From Rusavskia elegans (taxonomy: Eukaryota > Ascomycota > Lecanoromycetes > Teloschistales > Teloschistaceae): DNA of 64,000 nt. The DNA lies in NCBI GenBank assembly GCA_011316305.1, contig SAUG01000055.1, forward strand, positions 248,001 to 312,000. Reading direction: 5' to 3'. This document shows positions 35,693-48,500 of the stretch, piece by piece (positions within the stretch are counted from its first letter, which is position 1; each line of letters starts with the position of its first letter). The notes under the pieces were generated by a model. That model was not told the DNA's origin. It saw nothing but the letters and a program-made list of their open reading frames with translations, and ran no database searches. The position numbers and the translations under genes were made by a program.

Positions 35693-37707
35693 GGGAGACA
35701 ATTTGCATCATCCTACATATGCTTAGTTAAAGCTGCCAGTTCTGAAGTCTGTGGCACAATGTTCATCCATACAGAGATCGCCAACTACCGATACGGCACC
35801 ACAATCGAGCCAGAGACTCTCTAGAGAAGACCATTGGGAATATACATGACCTTCAGACTGACCTTATGCTTGCTAATTGCCGAGAAGGCCTGATCTCGAT
35901 TGTCGGCGCAAGCCCTGCCGGAAGTGTCGTTTGTCGTGGAAAGATTATCACTACAACAGTACGGCGGCTCCATACCCTCCAGCCCCTTCTTCGCCCGTTC
36001 TCAGAGCCAGTCCACCAAGCATCTGTGTGTGAATACAAATAATTATATAACTCAATGCCCCTGTCTGTTTGGGACATTAATTCCTTCAATACATATCACA
36101 AACTTCAACCTTCCAAGCCACTATCGAATGCTGAACACGAATGTTGGCGGTGGTCATCCATTTTTTTTCTTAGCTCGCCATCTGAAGTACGGTGGAGGAT
36201 AAGCCACGGGAAATGTTGATTATCAATGACCTTGTCCAGGCGCCCGTCTGCAAGGTCATAGATGACTGGCATGTTCTCCGGATTACCGCTCGGGCTGGCG
36301 TAGTGTGTAATGGTGCAGTGTGGTGGTAAGGTCTGCTCGGCGAAAGCCTAGAGGCTGTGCCTGTAGAGCCGCGAGAGTTGGCTTCATCATGGTATAAAAT
36401 GGCTTCCACGATGTCTTCGTATTCGGGCTATTGTTTCTGTATATAGTGAAGTGGGATCGAACGCGAGACTCAAAGTGCTGGAGGAAAATCCTTAAACAGT
36501 TAGTCAAAGCGGACGTATTTTCCAGCGTGCATATATTTGGCAGCACCTTTCATTTGGAATCTGCAGATGCTGTGTTGTTGATACTTGGAGGATCGGGCGG
36601 TGCGACCCAGGACCGAAACAACTGCGCTACGCGTACAATCTGGCATGGTATGCTTACTCAGCCAGAGCGAGGACATCTCCCCGTCGTCCTTTCCAAACAA
36701 CGAATTCTCCCTCGATATATGAGAAGCCCAACCATTGCTAATACAAAAATCAACGTATGTTCCAAGATTGACCGATCTTCCTCAGTCCGTCCTCCAACAG
36801 CAATAATCAATGTCCTGAGAGCTGGAGCAACACATGGTTGAGAAGATGGTGTAGGAGCAAGTGGGGGCGATGCACGACATGAAGCCACAATCTGCAATCC
36901 ACCGCCAAACACATCGCTGAACGTCATTGTTGCATAGAGCCCATGTGGTGGCCGATGCCTGGAGCTTCCCTCTGATTGGCGCTGCCCAAACTGCAGTGAT
37001 CAGCTGATCGACAACCTCCTGGACTTTCCAGCAACATGACTCGTCCCGGACGATGTCAACCCTGTGGGCATTTGGCTCTTTTGGGTTGTCCAGCATGTTC
37101 TACGATTTATCTTATACGGATCTGCGTTGCCTCTGACGAGGGTAAATATGGCAGCCTCGTGGACTGTGCAGGCTTTTGACGACTAAGTCTGCCTCACGGC
37201 CAGCTTTCCATCCTCCTGCCACGATACAACTTGGTTGCCTGAATAAAGGAAGGAGATTATGCGATGGATGAGACAGTATCATCCATGTCTCTGGACACTC
37301 CTCTCAGTGCATGATACAGTCAATACTGTTTTATCTCTGTCTGTTACTTTTCAATCTTGTCAGCCTCGATACCCATGCAAGAGCCTGCATATACGACCTG
37401 TAGTGTGACCCTCCCTTTCGGAATGTGTTGAGCTAGGGCTGCCACTATGTCAAGAATTTGCCCCAGCTTGGGCTCAGGCTCTCTGAGCTTAAATTCCGAA
37501 CTGGCCCTGCATAGTCAAGATCCAGGACGCTCCCAGTTCTTCCGTCCTAGGTATCTGCCAGCATTTCGGCTCATTCTTCCAAGTACAGACTCCCATGAAC
37601 GCTGTTTGCTTGACCGCTCGAGTCTATCGGATTTTCACCAGATTCATATCATCGTTTTGCCCATAGACGTTTTGCCCATAGAGCTAGTATCTACTTTGGC
37701 ATTAACC
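35693..37707. other. Intergenic, no convincing gene
   Basis: About 2 kb. A minus-strand frame at 36782-37096 (MLDNPKEPNAHRVDIV..., about 104 codons, Cys-rich) has no recognisable domain. Other frames look like chance. Confidence 0.35.
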
Positions 37708-39058
37708 ATGGACTCAGCCAATGTACGCATAGATAAACGGGCATACCTTGTGAGAAGTACTCTAAATCCTCGACCAGATCTGACGCTGATATCCCTAGGT
37801 ATCTACAGCTATCCTCCTCGGGACTTGTGCCCTAAGTGTGACTTTGCGCTTCTACATCCGCGTGGGGGTGCAAAAGAAATTCTCTGTCGACGATGCTTTC
37901 TTGTTAGGGGCTGTCTGCTGCTTGATCTGCGCAGTAGTCATCATGTACTCGGTCACTCTCGACAAACTGTATCAGGTACAAGGTTTGAGCGCTGGTCTTC
38001 CGATTGCTATGGACATCGGCTTCCCTTTCGAGGATATACCTGCGGACTCATCTTTCTTTCAACCAGTCTATCAGTATCTGAAGTGGATCACCGTGAATCA
38101 GACGCTTGCCTGGTGTTCCATCATGGCCGTCAAATTCAGCTTCTTATTTCACTTCCGGAAAATGATTGACCGGATACCACCGTTGCAAACCTATTGGTGG
38201 TATGTCATAGCCTTCAACGTTGTTGCCTGGGGTTACGGCTTCTCGACATACTTCCTGTATTGTCCCTATTACGATAAACCAAAGATCTGTAGGCTTTCCC
38301 GGTGGTAACCTCCATGCTATGCTAACCCTACAAATAGATGAATGCTCCTTATCCTCAGGCGTCGCGAGATTGATAGGTCATGGAATCGCCCAGATAGCTA
38401 TGGACATCATCGGTGACTTGCTAAGTGAGTGTAGCCCATCCACTAACAGATGGAGATACTCATTTGGGTTTGAGTTCTGTACATTCCAGTCAACCTTATT
38501 TGGAAAATCCAACTCAAATGGACTCAGAAGGTTCCGTTGATTCTCTCACTCTGTCTAACAGGAGTCATGATCTTGGTCACAATCACCCGCATTGCAGGCA
38601 TCAGAATCGATGACCAGATCGATAGCGTGTGGGAGTCCTACTTCCTCATAGTTGCTGCGGAGATTGGTGTGGTTTTGGCCTCTGTCTCGACCTATCGTGC
38701 GCTCTTCGTCTCACATCGGAAACGAATCATTAACGAAGCTCGAGACCGAGGGCATTATTCTTCTCCAAACAGACAGCTCATAGGACGGATCTTTGTCTCC
38801 AGCCCGTGGCGATCCAAGGCCAAGGGCCAATCAACGCCCGATAACCACAGAGGAGATCAATATAGCCAATTCGACAAGGATGCCCTGCCGAACATTCCAG
38901 TTGCCCATATGACGGGAGTACGAACATTCATCAACGGCTGCGGGCAGAGTACAGATGCTTCTGATATCATGGAGAGCCAGGTATTCCATGATGAACATGA
39001 CAATGACGATTGGCCTCTACGAAGGGAAGATGTGGTCAAATCTTTCACTCGAATCTGA
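37708..39058 (+). CDS. Rhodopsin-like seven-helix integral membrane protein (PTH11-like)
   Basis: Exons 37708-37722 (15 nt, MDSAN), 37799-38288, 38338-38424 and 38490-39058 add to 386 residues. Acceptors CCCTAG, AAATAG and TTCCAG and donors GTACGC, GTAGGC and GTGAGT fit the phases. Seven hydrophobic helices can be traced, from ILLGTCALSVTLRFYIRV through LLGAVCCLICAVVIMYS to YFLIVAAEIGVVLASVSTYR. The order and loop motifs (FSVDDAFLLGA; WESYFLIVAAEIGVVLASVS) are those of the fungal rhodopsin domain family (PF20684, from memory), which includes PTH11-like receptors. The last 110 residues are a hydrophilic cytoplasmic tail. A role in sensing at the plasma membrane is inferred from relatives only. 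Confidence 0.87.
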
Positions 39059-42000
39059 GCCTCGTGATACCTTGGCAGCGTATCCCAATGACGTGTCGAG
39101 TTCCACAACCATCCACAGAACAACTGCGAGGCTGTCTGCAGTAGCTCCAGTGCAGAATCCACCCTCGTCAGAATAAGAATCGATTGCAATACGGGCACAG
39201 CGCACCTGGTGCACATGAGATACATCCAAGTCGCTACAGGGCCATTAGCCAACTGAACCTTCAACGCAGCAGCTGTATAGGAACATCCGTGCAACCGTTA
39301 GAACGATACCCCTTCTCGAGGTACAGGTTCTTATGCGCCCCTTATTGCAATCTTTGCTTGTTCTACCGAGCCCCCCAACGTGCCAGACGACGTAGTGCTG
39401 GGTCAACGATGAACAGGCGGGTACCCTGAGGCCAAAAGGTGGTTGTGGAATACATTGCCACTCCATCGGTCATGCAGAGACAAGACTATTCCGGAACATA
39501 TCTCCGGTCCCCCTATTCTCAGAGGCTGAAGCCTTCCTCCACATCCAATCCTGGTTTCGAGGTCGGCTTTCTCGGTTCAAAATACAGTCTTTTTGGAGCT
39601 TGGGGGTCATCTCGCCGTGGAGCATAATATTTTAAGCTGCCAGTGCAGGCCAGAATCTCCATACTCTTTGGTAAGCCACATGAGCCTCCCGACCACCTCT
39701 CGCCCAGATATGTGCTTATTGTTTCTATAGGCTGGTCTAAGAGCTTGGACATATCCAGTAATGTGCAGAAGTTTTTCAGGTTAGACGAAGAATACCTGGG
39801 ACAAGAGCAGTGCCGAAGGAACCCAACGTTGGAGCAGGGAAACGGGAAGAATGTCCTGACTACGCGGAGTTCGGTGACTGATTGCCTCTCGTCCGGAGCT
39901 TGATTTTTTGCTTCACAAGCCGTCCTAAGAGCTTGGAGATATCCGGCAGAAGACCTTCATACTATGCAAAGGACCTGGGAGAAAAAGAGCAGCCTGAAAG
40001 CGACGATCGCTGGGTTAGAGAGATCTGGAAGGACACTCCTATCATAGATACCACAGCAGAAATTGCTTCGTTACACCCACCAGTAGTACCCGCCTAGCAC
40101 CTGCCTCCCCAATCGATCACCTGACCCGGGTTCGCAACGGCTTGAAGAATGTACGTGGCACAGGGAGTACTTTGTACCAGAAGACGATATCCTTGGTTAG
40201 CCCTGTTCATTGTTCAATTTCCTTCTTCTTCCGCTATATCTTGACAATTATTCTAGACGCGGTTCGAATGCTAATGCTCCCCAATCAGCTACTACTGCCA
40301 ACCTCCCGCCCCTCCTCCAATACCCCCAAACACAGTCCTCTATTTCCGCCGTCTTCCCTCTTATATCCCCAATCCCTGCAATTCACCCTGTCCGCCCATC
40401 TCTCCTACCCTGGAACCCCGCGCGGCATCAGCCATACCTTTTAGCACTCCATGTGGTTTTCAACTGACGGTCCCCCCTGTCAGACCCACTACAATCCGTT
40501 CTGCAAGCATAGCAGCATCAGGGATTAGCCACAATTTCCGTCGAATTGACGGGGCTGCAACGCCGAAGAGTGAGACATGCTTTGTATTCACGGCCACGAT
40601 CTGAGGAAGGGAGTTCCAGTGCGGAGGCTGTCGCTGGCCCACTAACACCTGCCGGGTAGAAGTTGCCGGGGCTTTCGGACAGTAAAAGGTGGGAAGGAGG
40701 ATCTTGAAGGGCGCGTCTGCTTCGTTGCCATCTGCTGTGCTGGTCACCGATTGGGTAGCGACTCACTATTGGCACAGGCGACGAGGTCGAGTGAACATGG
40801 GCTGCTGAGTTACCCAGCCTGGATCCGAGGGAATCGCTGGCGTACTAACCTTGCTAGTGAGACCGAATACTGGATCGTAGATGCTGAGTTGTTGAAAGTG
40901 GATCCCCGATCGATTATTCGAATTCGTGAATCTACTGCGTCAGACAGCTGCAAGGATCCCTTGTTCTGCTGCTGGCTCTTGTACAGTCGATAACAAAGCC
41001 TTTGACTGGTATCGAGTACGTCTTGAGCATCAATTGTTCACGATCCTAAATTCAGACGAGTGGCCTTCTGCTGGCCGTCCTAGGAACTCAGCCTGACGTC
41101 CCTGAATGGTGGAATGTCAAATACAGTAAGGTAGGTGCAACGGCTACCCTCAGTTCGAGCCTACTGGTGCGGTTTCCCATCGATCTTTTAGCCAACCTCT
41201 GGCAATTAATCACGACCCTAATCGTATCTCATAATACTCAGTGTGATTGCTTAGTCTTTACCAAGGAGACGTGTGTTTTCTTCATACACGATCGCCTCCG
41301 AGAACGGGACAGCAGTTCGAATCTTCTTCTCACACACCAATGCCAGACATTTCTCCCAGGCGTATCCCTTTTCGTCCATATACACTGCACTACACCGCAG
41401 AAAGTCTTCATTCGCCGAACCACACCCAAAAGAAACAACCATGCTCATCCACAGTCAGCAGGGGTCTTACGAGGCCCTGCTGTATGTAGCTTCAGAAAAA
41501 TACCGAGCTGGCTGTGGGGGAGGATGCAGAAGCCACGAACGCTGCTGAGCGACATCGTATGAGCGACATTGTCAAGGAATGAAACGTCGTTTCCCAGTAC
41601 CGCAGCGAGACAACAATATCTTCCCACTATTTCCGCAATACAACGTTCGAGCACCTCCTCCACCACTGTCGCCACTCTCAATCGAGTGCTATCCATACCA
41701 ATTTATCCCTACAACCCACAGCCGATGTTCGATCGCCCTTTCAAGACCACGATGACGCCATCGGCGTCCCTAATCCGCGCGTTCACCGGTTGTACTCGAG
41801 ATCTCGTCTCGACGACTATGAAGACTCGAACTTATACGCCGCCGGCCCACTACAACCCCAGCCTAAACTAGTACAGTTACGACAGCTAAACGGTAGCTGC
41901 GCATGCAGCAATTCAAGGAGAAGGGGATCAGGACGCGTAGCAGCGTTGCGGGGAAAATATAGATGGAGGATATCTGCCTCTGGCAACGGAATCGGACGAG

Positions 42001-42539
42001 AAAGAGGGCATTCATGGGTGCGAATACTTCGGAGCGGGAAAAGATGGGATTCGTTGTACGTTTGAAGCGGTGATACCGAGGGTAAATGGCGTTCGGTCAT
42101 GCGAGTTGGGATGCAGGGTGGCCTTTGTAAGTCCGACTTTGAGCGGAGCAGCTGCTGAGAGGGAGCTGTCGTCAATAGCGGGCTATCGTCGTTGGCGTGG
42201 CTGGCTTTTCTACTGTGGGTAGTGTTCGGATGAAAGATGGTCGCTTGTCTGTGAGAAGACGAAGTTGCTGTGGTGTCACCGCCTGGTTCAATAATCTCTG
42301 GTAGAAGCATTCAAGTACCATGTTCGGGAGCTGGTCTTAGCTAGGAATCATGGAGCCGAGATCCATCTCCTTAAGGAATATGTTAAACTACCAAGGGGCA
42401 GGATCAACCCTCTCATCAGTTGTAATGCCTATTGGTTTGATTGATTGATTTATTTATACTCGTACTCCGACCAGGCTTTTGGCCGATGCGGCAATGTGTC
42501 CATGCTTGTGGTCCCATCCATAAGCTGAAGCGAGACTAT
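39059..42539. other. Intergenic, no convincing gene
   Basis: About 3.5 kb with ordinary base composition. One plus-strand segment (about 41730-41880) reads like a real low-complexity N-terminus (VRSPFQDHDDAIGVPNPRVH, then LYSRSRLDDYEDSNLY) but has no domain, start or splice context that I can confirm. The rest shows nothing. Confidence 0.35.
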
Positions 42540-44955
42540 ACACTTAACTCCGGAGCTCCTGAACCATCCGATCCTCTGTCCCTCTTTGCGCCCATGTTTT
42601 CTGGTGTTTCATGGCTCCGCGCGTCATTGGTGTGTAGGTGTGTTGTTCTCCCCTGCGTGACCTGCAAGTCCAGCAGCATGTCACAGTCTGCGCTGGCGTC
42701 CCAAGGGTAGAGGTATGTCTGAAGCTGCAACTATTCCATACCTCCTCCCGCTTGTCCCTCTCTTGCCTCGTTCCGTCCGGGTTCATTCGTCGTGAACACA
42801 GCTTCTAGCGTGTTCGTTGCTGGCTCTTGCCTGCATAGGGCTCCGATCTCATGTCCCTCCAATATAGAAGAGCTTGCCATGTCCGAGTACCTAGGGTGCA
42901 CCCTCTGCGTCATCCGATCCTTGTAGTAAACGCGCCGAAACTTTCTGTTTCGCATACCTTTTGAACTGCCCGAGCAAGCCCGCCTGAAAGGAACTGCCTG
43001 AGGCCGATGTGCATGGTCCTTGCCTGTACGATTAGTGCGCTCTCTACCTTGTCTGGCGATAGTTATTCGTCTGCCACCCGCGGGCCGGGTACTGGCTCAA
43101 ACCTCTTGATCGCCTTTTCCAGTTGTCCTGTCCCTCCATGCCGTGGCCCACTCTTTCCAATCCCTCCTTGTTATCTGGATCCTTGCTAAGACTAGTGCTT
43201 GATGCCCAGTGGTGTGGGTACTGGGGGTTGGCATAGTTGTCCTTCCCTCCAGACTGTAACCTCCTTGGCAAGTTGGTCCGCAATCTTATTGCCTCGCAAT
43301 CCTTTGTGGGCTGGGATCTAGTGTATAGTGACTCTTCTGTTGCTTCGTAGTAACAACTAATCGTTGATCCAGCTAAGTGTTATTGGCCTGACTGGTTCTT
43401 AGAGTTACGAAAAGCTCGGATGGCTGCTTAGTTGTCCGTGAAGATATAAATATCCTGAAAGTCCGTATCGCCTCGACTCGTGTATCTATCTTGATACTCG
43501 CCCTAGCTCTATCCTTCTTGGTTAACCGTAGTCGTCTTGATGGCTATGTAGATGCCCTATAGCTTCCCGAAGTAGACTGTCGAGTCGTTGGATGACCCGA
43601 GGAAAACTGATTGGCTTTGAAAAGTCGTGATGAGGGATGGGTCGTCCTTTGCAAATAATAGGCGCACCGCCGATCGTCCGTTCCTGTCGTTAATCCCGCT
43701 CCTATCCGTGTACATATTGATCTGGCTCCTTATGTGCCACAATCTCGTCATGCACTTCTATAGCAGCGTCTGCGTCCCTTCCACCATGGTGGGTGGACCA
43801 ACGAAACCCTGTGTTCCAGATTCTCCATCGTGCACTTGTACTTGGCCTCATGCCTGTACTCAAGCTTCTGCAGTGGCAATTGCACCGCGTAAGCCTAGTT
43901 GCCTCTGTGGCTGTTCCTTTCCTCAGGTGCTGTGTGAGCCTGAACTGGTTTATGATGCCTTGCAGGTCTTCGGCTCTGCTGTCTGGCTTGACAGTGTTGC
44001 CCCCTTATGTCGGACGGTGGGTATTGAAGTTTCCTGCAATGATGTGTTCGATAGTGTGGCCTCTGGATGGGTGTTGAAATGCCCCGTTGCCGTTGGGGAT
44101 GTCCCTCATCTTTTCCACTGGAGGTTGTGACTCGTTCTCCTAGCTGTAGCTAGTCCATCCCGACTTTCTTCCTGGTGGGTTGTGGAATTGGGTATGCTGA
44201 TCCTGGTTCCTGGTTCTTCGCTTGTCCCTGGTTCTAGTCGAGCTCCAGGCGGAGTGTGTACCGCGTGCACCATTCATCTGTCCACTCTGTATTGCCCTGA
44301 TCCAATCTCTTGTGTATGAACATGAACGCCCTGGGTTCGTTGCTGCAGTCCCCAACATCTCTGTTTATATAGCACAATCGGAAAGCCCCTTTGGTTGGGT
44401 GGTGTGTTGTCGCAACGTAGGCGTTCCTCCATGGCTCCTGCAGGCAGATAAAGTCGTACCTCAAGGTGGCTGGATCTCGGAGCAGCGATGCCATGACCCG
44501 GTTCTTTGGCTTTGCACGTTGTACTGAAGGATCCTGAGCTTTCTTCCCCCCCGTGAGGGTGTTTGGGAGGCATGAGGGGTCGACGTTTGTTGGGAAATGG
44601 CGCTGGGAAGTGCTTCTTCTTGAGCTGGTCGTGGATGTGGAGGCCCCTAAGCTGCTTGTGTGTGCGGAGGGTGGAGGAGCTTGCGTCGCAGGCTGAGTTG
44701 CTGGGACCTCCACAACCTGGGCTGATGGTTCGGTGAGGGAAGGTGTGCCCAGTGGAATAGAAGGAGGTCAGAGGTGCCGTTCGACGGTACTGACGGTACT
44801 GATGCTGAGGAAGCAGCAAAACTGGCTGATGACTGGGGAAGGAGGGAAATATGTATGTAGGGTCGACAAGAGAGGTGGTTTGTTTGGCGATGAAGGGCTC
44901 TAAGCGCGCATCCCTGACGTAATGGTCCACACTTGCTCGTGTTGGCCCCAGAGAT
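42540..44955 (-). mobile_element. Tad-like LINE, main fragment, reverse transcriptase missing
   Basis: Read on the minus strand, endonuclease motifs appear first. FICLQEPWRN lies near 44450-44420 and ATTHHP just after it, with HIIAGNFNTH, the catalytic D/N-x-N-T-H block, near 44015-44050. RNase H motifs follow: MYTDRSG near 43712-43695, VFLGSSNDSTVY near 43600, and IPAHKGLRGN plus IADQLAKEVT at about 43320-43260. A C-terminal KIGLRQFL-type motif lies near 42990. Stops and frameshifts are frequent. Less than 400 bp separates the endonuclease end from RNase H, so the reverse transcriptase domain (normally over 1 kb) has been lost. Base composition is normal, in contrast to the AT-rich element inserted in it. 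The 3' limit is approximate. Confidence 0.8.
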
Positions 44956-47900
44956 CAGCGTGGGCAATCGCACCGCCCGCACCGTACCGACGCTAGTACT
45001 GGTGCGGTACGGGTCTACTAATTAGCGGTACGGAGCGGTACTAGTACTAATCTAATTAGGTACAGGCGGTACTAGATTTTTATAGAATATCGTTTTTAGT
45101 ACTAAATTCCCGCCTATATATTTATATTTTTAGGATTAATTTTTTTAATTTCGAGTTTATTAATTTTATAAAATTATACGATCTACTACTATTTATTTCT
45201 ATAATCTTTTTTAATAAATAGATAGAAGATCTATATATCCGATAGAATATAAAAAGAAATTAAAGCTATTTTATAATATTAGCGCTTAATTCCGATTTTT
45301 TAACTATATTATAACCGGAAATATTTATTTATTTCTATTAAATTCTTTTCTAGCTATTTTTATAATCTAGTAACTATTCGCGTCGTACTACTATAAATTT
45401 ATTTATATATAACTAATATAGTAGGAATAGTAAAAATATCCTATATTATTTTTAATAAAATATTTATGAACTAAATATATTATTAGTTTATAATTTTCTT
45501 TTTTTAATAGAGTTTTCGGATTAATTCTATATATTTTATAGTATTTTTTATAGAAATCTTCTACTATATTATTAAAATTATTAGTTATAAAAAAGGCTGG
45601 ATTATAAATATAAACGCGAATAGAAATAGAAGCTACCGGCGTTATATTTAATATAATAGATTAATTTCTATAAAATAGATTATAGAAATTAGTAATATTT
45701 CTTTTTATAGATCTTTTATATTCTACCTATTTCTATAAAAACTATAGTTATCTAAATTAGAAATCTATTATTATAATAGCGATATAAATCGAATTTATAA
45801 TATAGAAGATTTTATATTTTTCTAGCTTTTTTAAATAAAGTTTTAAAATATAATAGATATAATATTACTCCGGATTATTAATTTCTATATATACTATCGC
45901 TATTATTAAAAACTCCTATCTTTTTTTCCGGATATATTTAATAATTCGGCAGAATAATAGAAAACCTTTACTAGCTATATTATATAAACTAGTACTATTT
46001 CTATTCTAGAATAATATTATTTTCTATTTAAATAGCTCTAGTATTTTATATATTTAGAAAAATATTATCTATTTATTATCGGAAAGACAATCTAAATTAA
46101 AGGAAAATTTATTTATATCTAAAATAAAGAATTAATACGCTATTAGAACTTTATATTTTATTCGATTATTTTATTACAACTATCTTCTTTTATATCGTAA
46201 TCTTATTTAAAAAGAAAGTTATCGAAATCGGAATTATTAAATCTATTAGTAATAGATATATTCTAAAAGATTTTCTAACGCTGGAAAATCTAAAATACCT
46301 ATTTAATAATATTATATCGTTTATTAATAGAACCTTTTTTTCGCTAAAATTTAAACTTTTTCTATTTTTATTTTATTATTTAAATAAATATAATCTCGGC
46401 GTTAAACTATTTAATAGAAATATTACTATAGAAGAGAATCTATATAGCGATATTAAAAATATATCTCTAGTATTATAGCCGGTCGATATTACTTATTTAA
46501 ATAGAGAATAATATCTAGAAATAGAGTATTAAAGTAAAAATTATTTATATCGATATTATTAAATATAAAATATCCGAAATATAAAATAATCTCGAAGTTT
46601 TTAATAATTTATTTAATAGTAAAATATTAGTTTTCGCCGGAATAAAAGTTTCGAATATATTAAAACGCTAGTATAATTATCCGAATATAATAGCATTTAA
46701 TGATTAAATAAAAATAGATAGTAATAAAAGTAATAGCGTTTTTCGAAATCTATATATTAAATAAAAAATATATATTACTATTTATATTTTTAATTAATAC
46801 CCGGATTTTTATTTATAACCTTTAAAAAAATATTTAATTTAGTTAGTAATTATATAATATAACTTTAGAACCTATTTATATAATTATTTATTAAAATAGA
46901 TTAGAATATCCCGAAGCTATTAGTTATTAATAATTCGATATAATAGATATCTAGTTATAATCTATCGAATAAATAAATATTTAAACTTTTTTTCTAAACT
47001 TTTATAGAGTGGAAATAGTATAGATAAAGTTTTACTTTCTATTATAAAGGAAGTAATCGAATTAAAAGTAGAAAAAAAAAGATTATTACCGAAAAAAAAA
47101 CTGTTAGAATTAATTTAATAGTTTTATATTAAATATTCGCGTATATAATTAATAGGCTGGTTATTGAAATAGATATAATACTTAGGACTATATTCTATAT
47201 AGCCTAATATTATAATTAATCGAAATAGAAATAATTAAAAAAGGAATTATATAGATTTTATAAAACTAATATTTTTTTAAATTCTCTATATTAATAGCGT
47301 AGAAGCTATAATTTATAACTATCGAGGTTTTTTTTACCTGTTTAGCTAGTTTATTATTAGATACGAGCTTGCTTTTAATATTTTTATTTATATTAATAAC
47401 GATATAGATATATTCGTCTTTAAAAAAGTTAAAATAAACGATTTTTTTATATATATTCTAAATATCTATATTATATTTAATATTATTTAAATTTTCTATT
47501 ATTAATATAAAATAGATAGTAATATTTCTTTAATCTATAATAATTAATTTAGATAAAATATATAGTAGGTAGAAAAGTAAAAAAGTCGAAATAGTAATAA
47601 TAAAAATAATCGATAGAATAGAATAAAATTAAGGATCTAGACTACTAGCTAATTAAATTAACGGAATTAATTTAAATAAATATTATTAATTAATATTTTC
47701 GAGTTTTATAGTAGAGCTAGCGCTTCCTAAATAATTTTAGAAGGTATAATATTTTCTAGAATTAAAGTGAACAAGGTTAAAAAAATATTATATATCTAAT
47801 TTTAACCGTATATACTAGATTTTTTTAAATCTAATAATATAGTCTATAAATTAAAATATTTAAAAATTTTAATTTTAAAGTTTGTATAGTTAGTATATAG

Positions 47901-48113
47901 TATACCGATATAATAGATAATTAAAAAAAAGAAAATCTCGATAAATTTAATTATATAAAGTAGAGTTAAGATTTCTATAAACTAGCTAACAGCTAGCCCG
48001 TATAGGATTCGATACAAAGTAGTACTAGCTATCTAATTAGTCGATATAGTACGGTACGAGCTAGTACGGTACGGAATAATAGCTAGTTTTAAACGGTACG
48101 ATCGCCTACGCTG
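44956..48113. mobile_element. RIP-degraded hAT transposon (3158 bp) inserted in the LINE
   Basis: Left end CAGCGTGGGCAATCGCACCG and right end (reverse complement) CAGCGTAGGCGATCGTACCG form a 20-bp terminal inverted repeat with three transition differences. The flanks are ccagagat (44948-44955) and gcagagat (48114-48121), an 8-bp target duplication with one mismatch. An 8-bp duplication plus a CAG-type terminus is the hAT superfamily pattern. Both ends carry several copies of CGGTAC/GTACCG, like hAT subterminal transposase-binding repeats. The interior is almost pure A/T with very frequent TpA and no usable frame, the expected result of RIP. No transposase motif can be read. Confidence 0.8.
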
Positions 48114-48500
48114 GCAGAGATCGTGTTCCTGAGCTCTAGCCAGTTGCCACATTCCGATCTCGCTTGCGCGGGCATCATTATTGGCTCCTGTCTCCTTTCG
48201 CATATCTGACACGATCTTGGTACGGAGGATGACATCAAAAGTTTAAAATATACGCTAAAAGTGCGACCGTAGCCTACGGTCGCCCGGACTACCGATAACG
48301 CACCCCTGAGAGCACTAGCGTATATTCTAAACTTTGATGTCATCCTCCGTACTCGTACTCCGTAGTGTGCCCCGCCATAGCGCCGGGTTCCTGCATGTGC
48401 CTGTCTGATTTCCAGCCCTTCAGCCCTGATAACGGAGTACTCGTCTAGACCGCTTATGTCAGCAGCCAAGGCTTGGCAGACACCATCCAAAATCAACTAC
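48114..48500 (-). mobile_element. LINE 5' fragment, separated by the hAT insertion
   Basis: On the minus strand a frame reads KIVSDMRKETGANNDARASE followed by IGMWQLARAQ, resembling the helical ORF1 region of Tad-type LINEs. Joined over the hAT insertion with one target copy removed, it continues into the frame at 44947 and below, so both fragments belong to one element. The fragment also contains the 127-bp MITE at 48223-48349. Its upper limit is approximate. Confidence 0.6.
48223..48349. mobile_element. 127-bp MITE with 34-bp inverted repeats and TA target duplication
   Basis: The ends are inverted copies of CGGAGGATGACATCAAA followed by GTTTAxAATATACGCTA, with one 1-bp indel and one transition between the two arms (35 and 34 bp). 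TA flanks both sides (48221-48222 and 48350-48351), the mariner-type target. Inside is a second short palindrome (GCGACCGTAG/CCTACGGTCGC), so the whole element could fold into a hairpin. No coding capacity. Confidence 0.88.

Noticed and set aside
36450..36500. tRNA-like string GGGATCGAACGCGAGACTC near a possible minus-strand tRNA
   Set aside because: The T-arm stems do not pair and no acceptor stem or A box could be found at the right distance.
40120..40150. Sequence ccgggttcgcaacggc resembling a tRNA B box
   Set aside because: No matching A box or acceptor stem; isolated motif only.
41816..42310. 164-codon minus-strand frame, Pro/Ser/His-rich
   Set aside because: Overlaps a competing plus-strand frame; neither has a domain or splice evidence, so it is not called.
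44956..48113. AT-rich block considered as a centromere or replication origin
   Set aside because: Exact inverted ends and an 8-bp duplication show it is a single transposon insertion.
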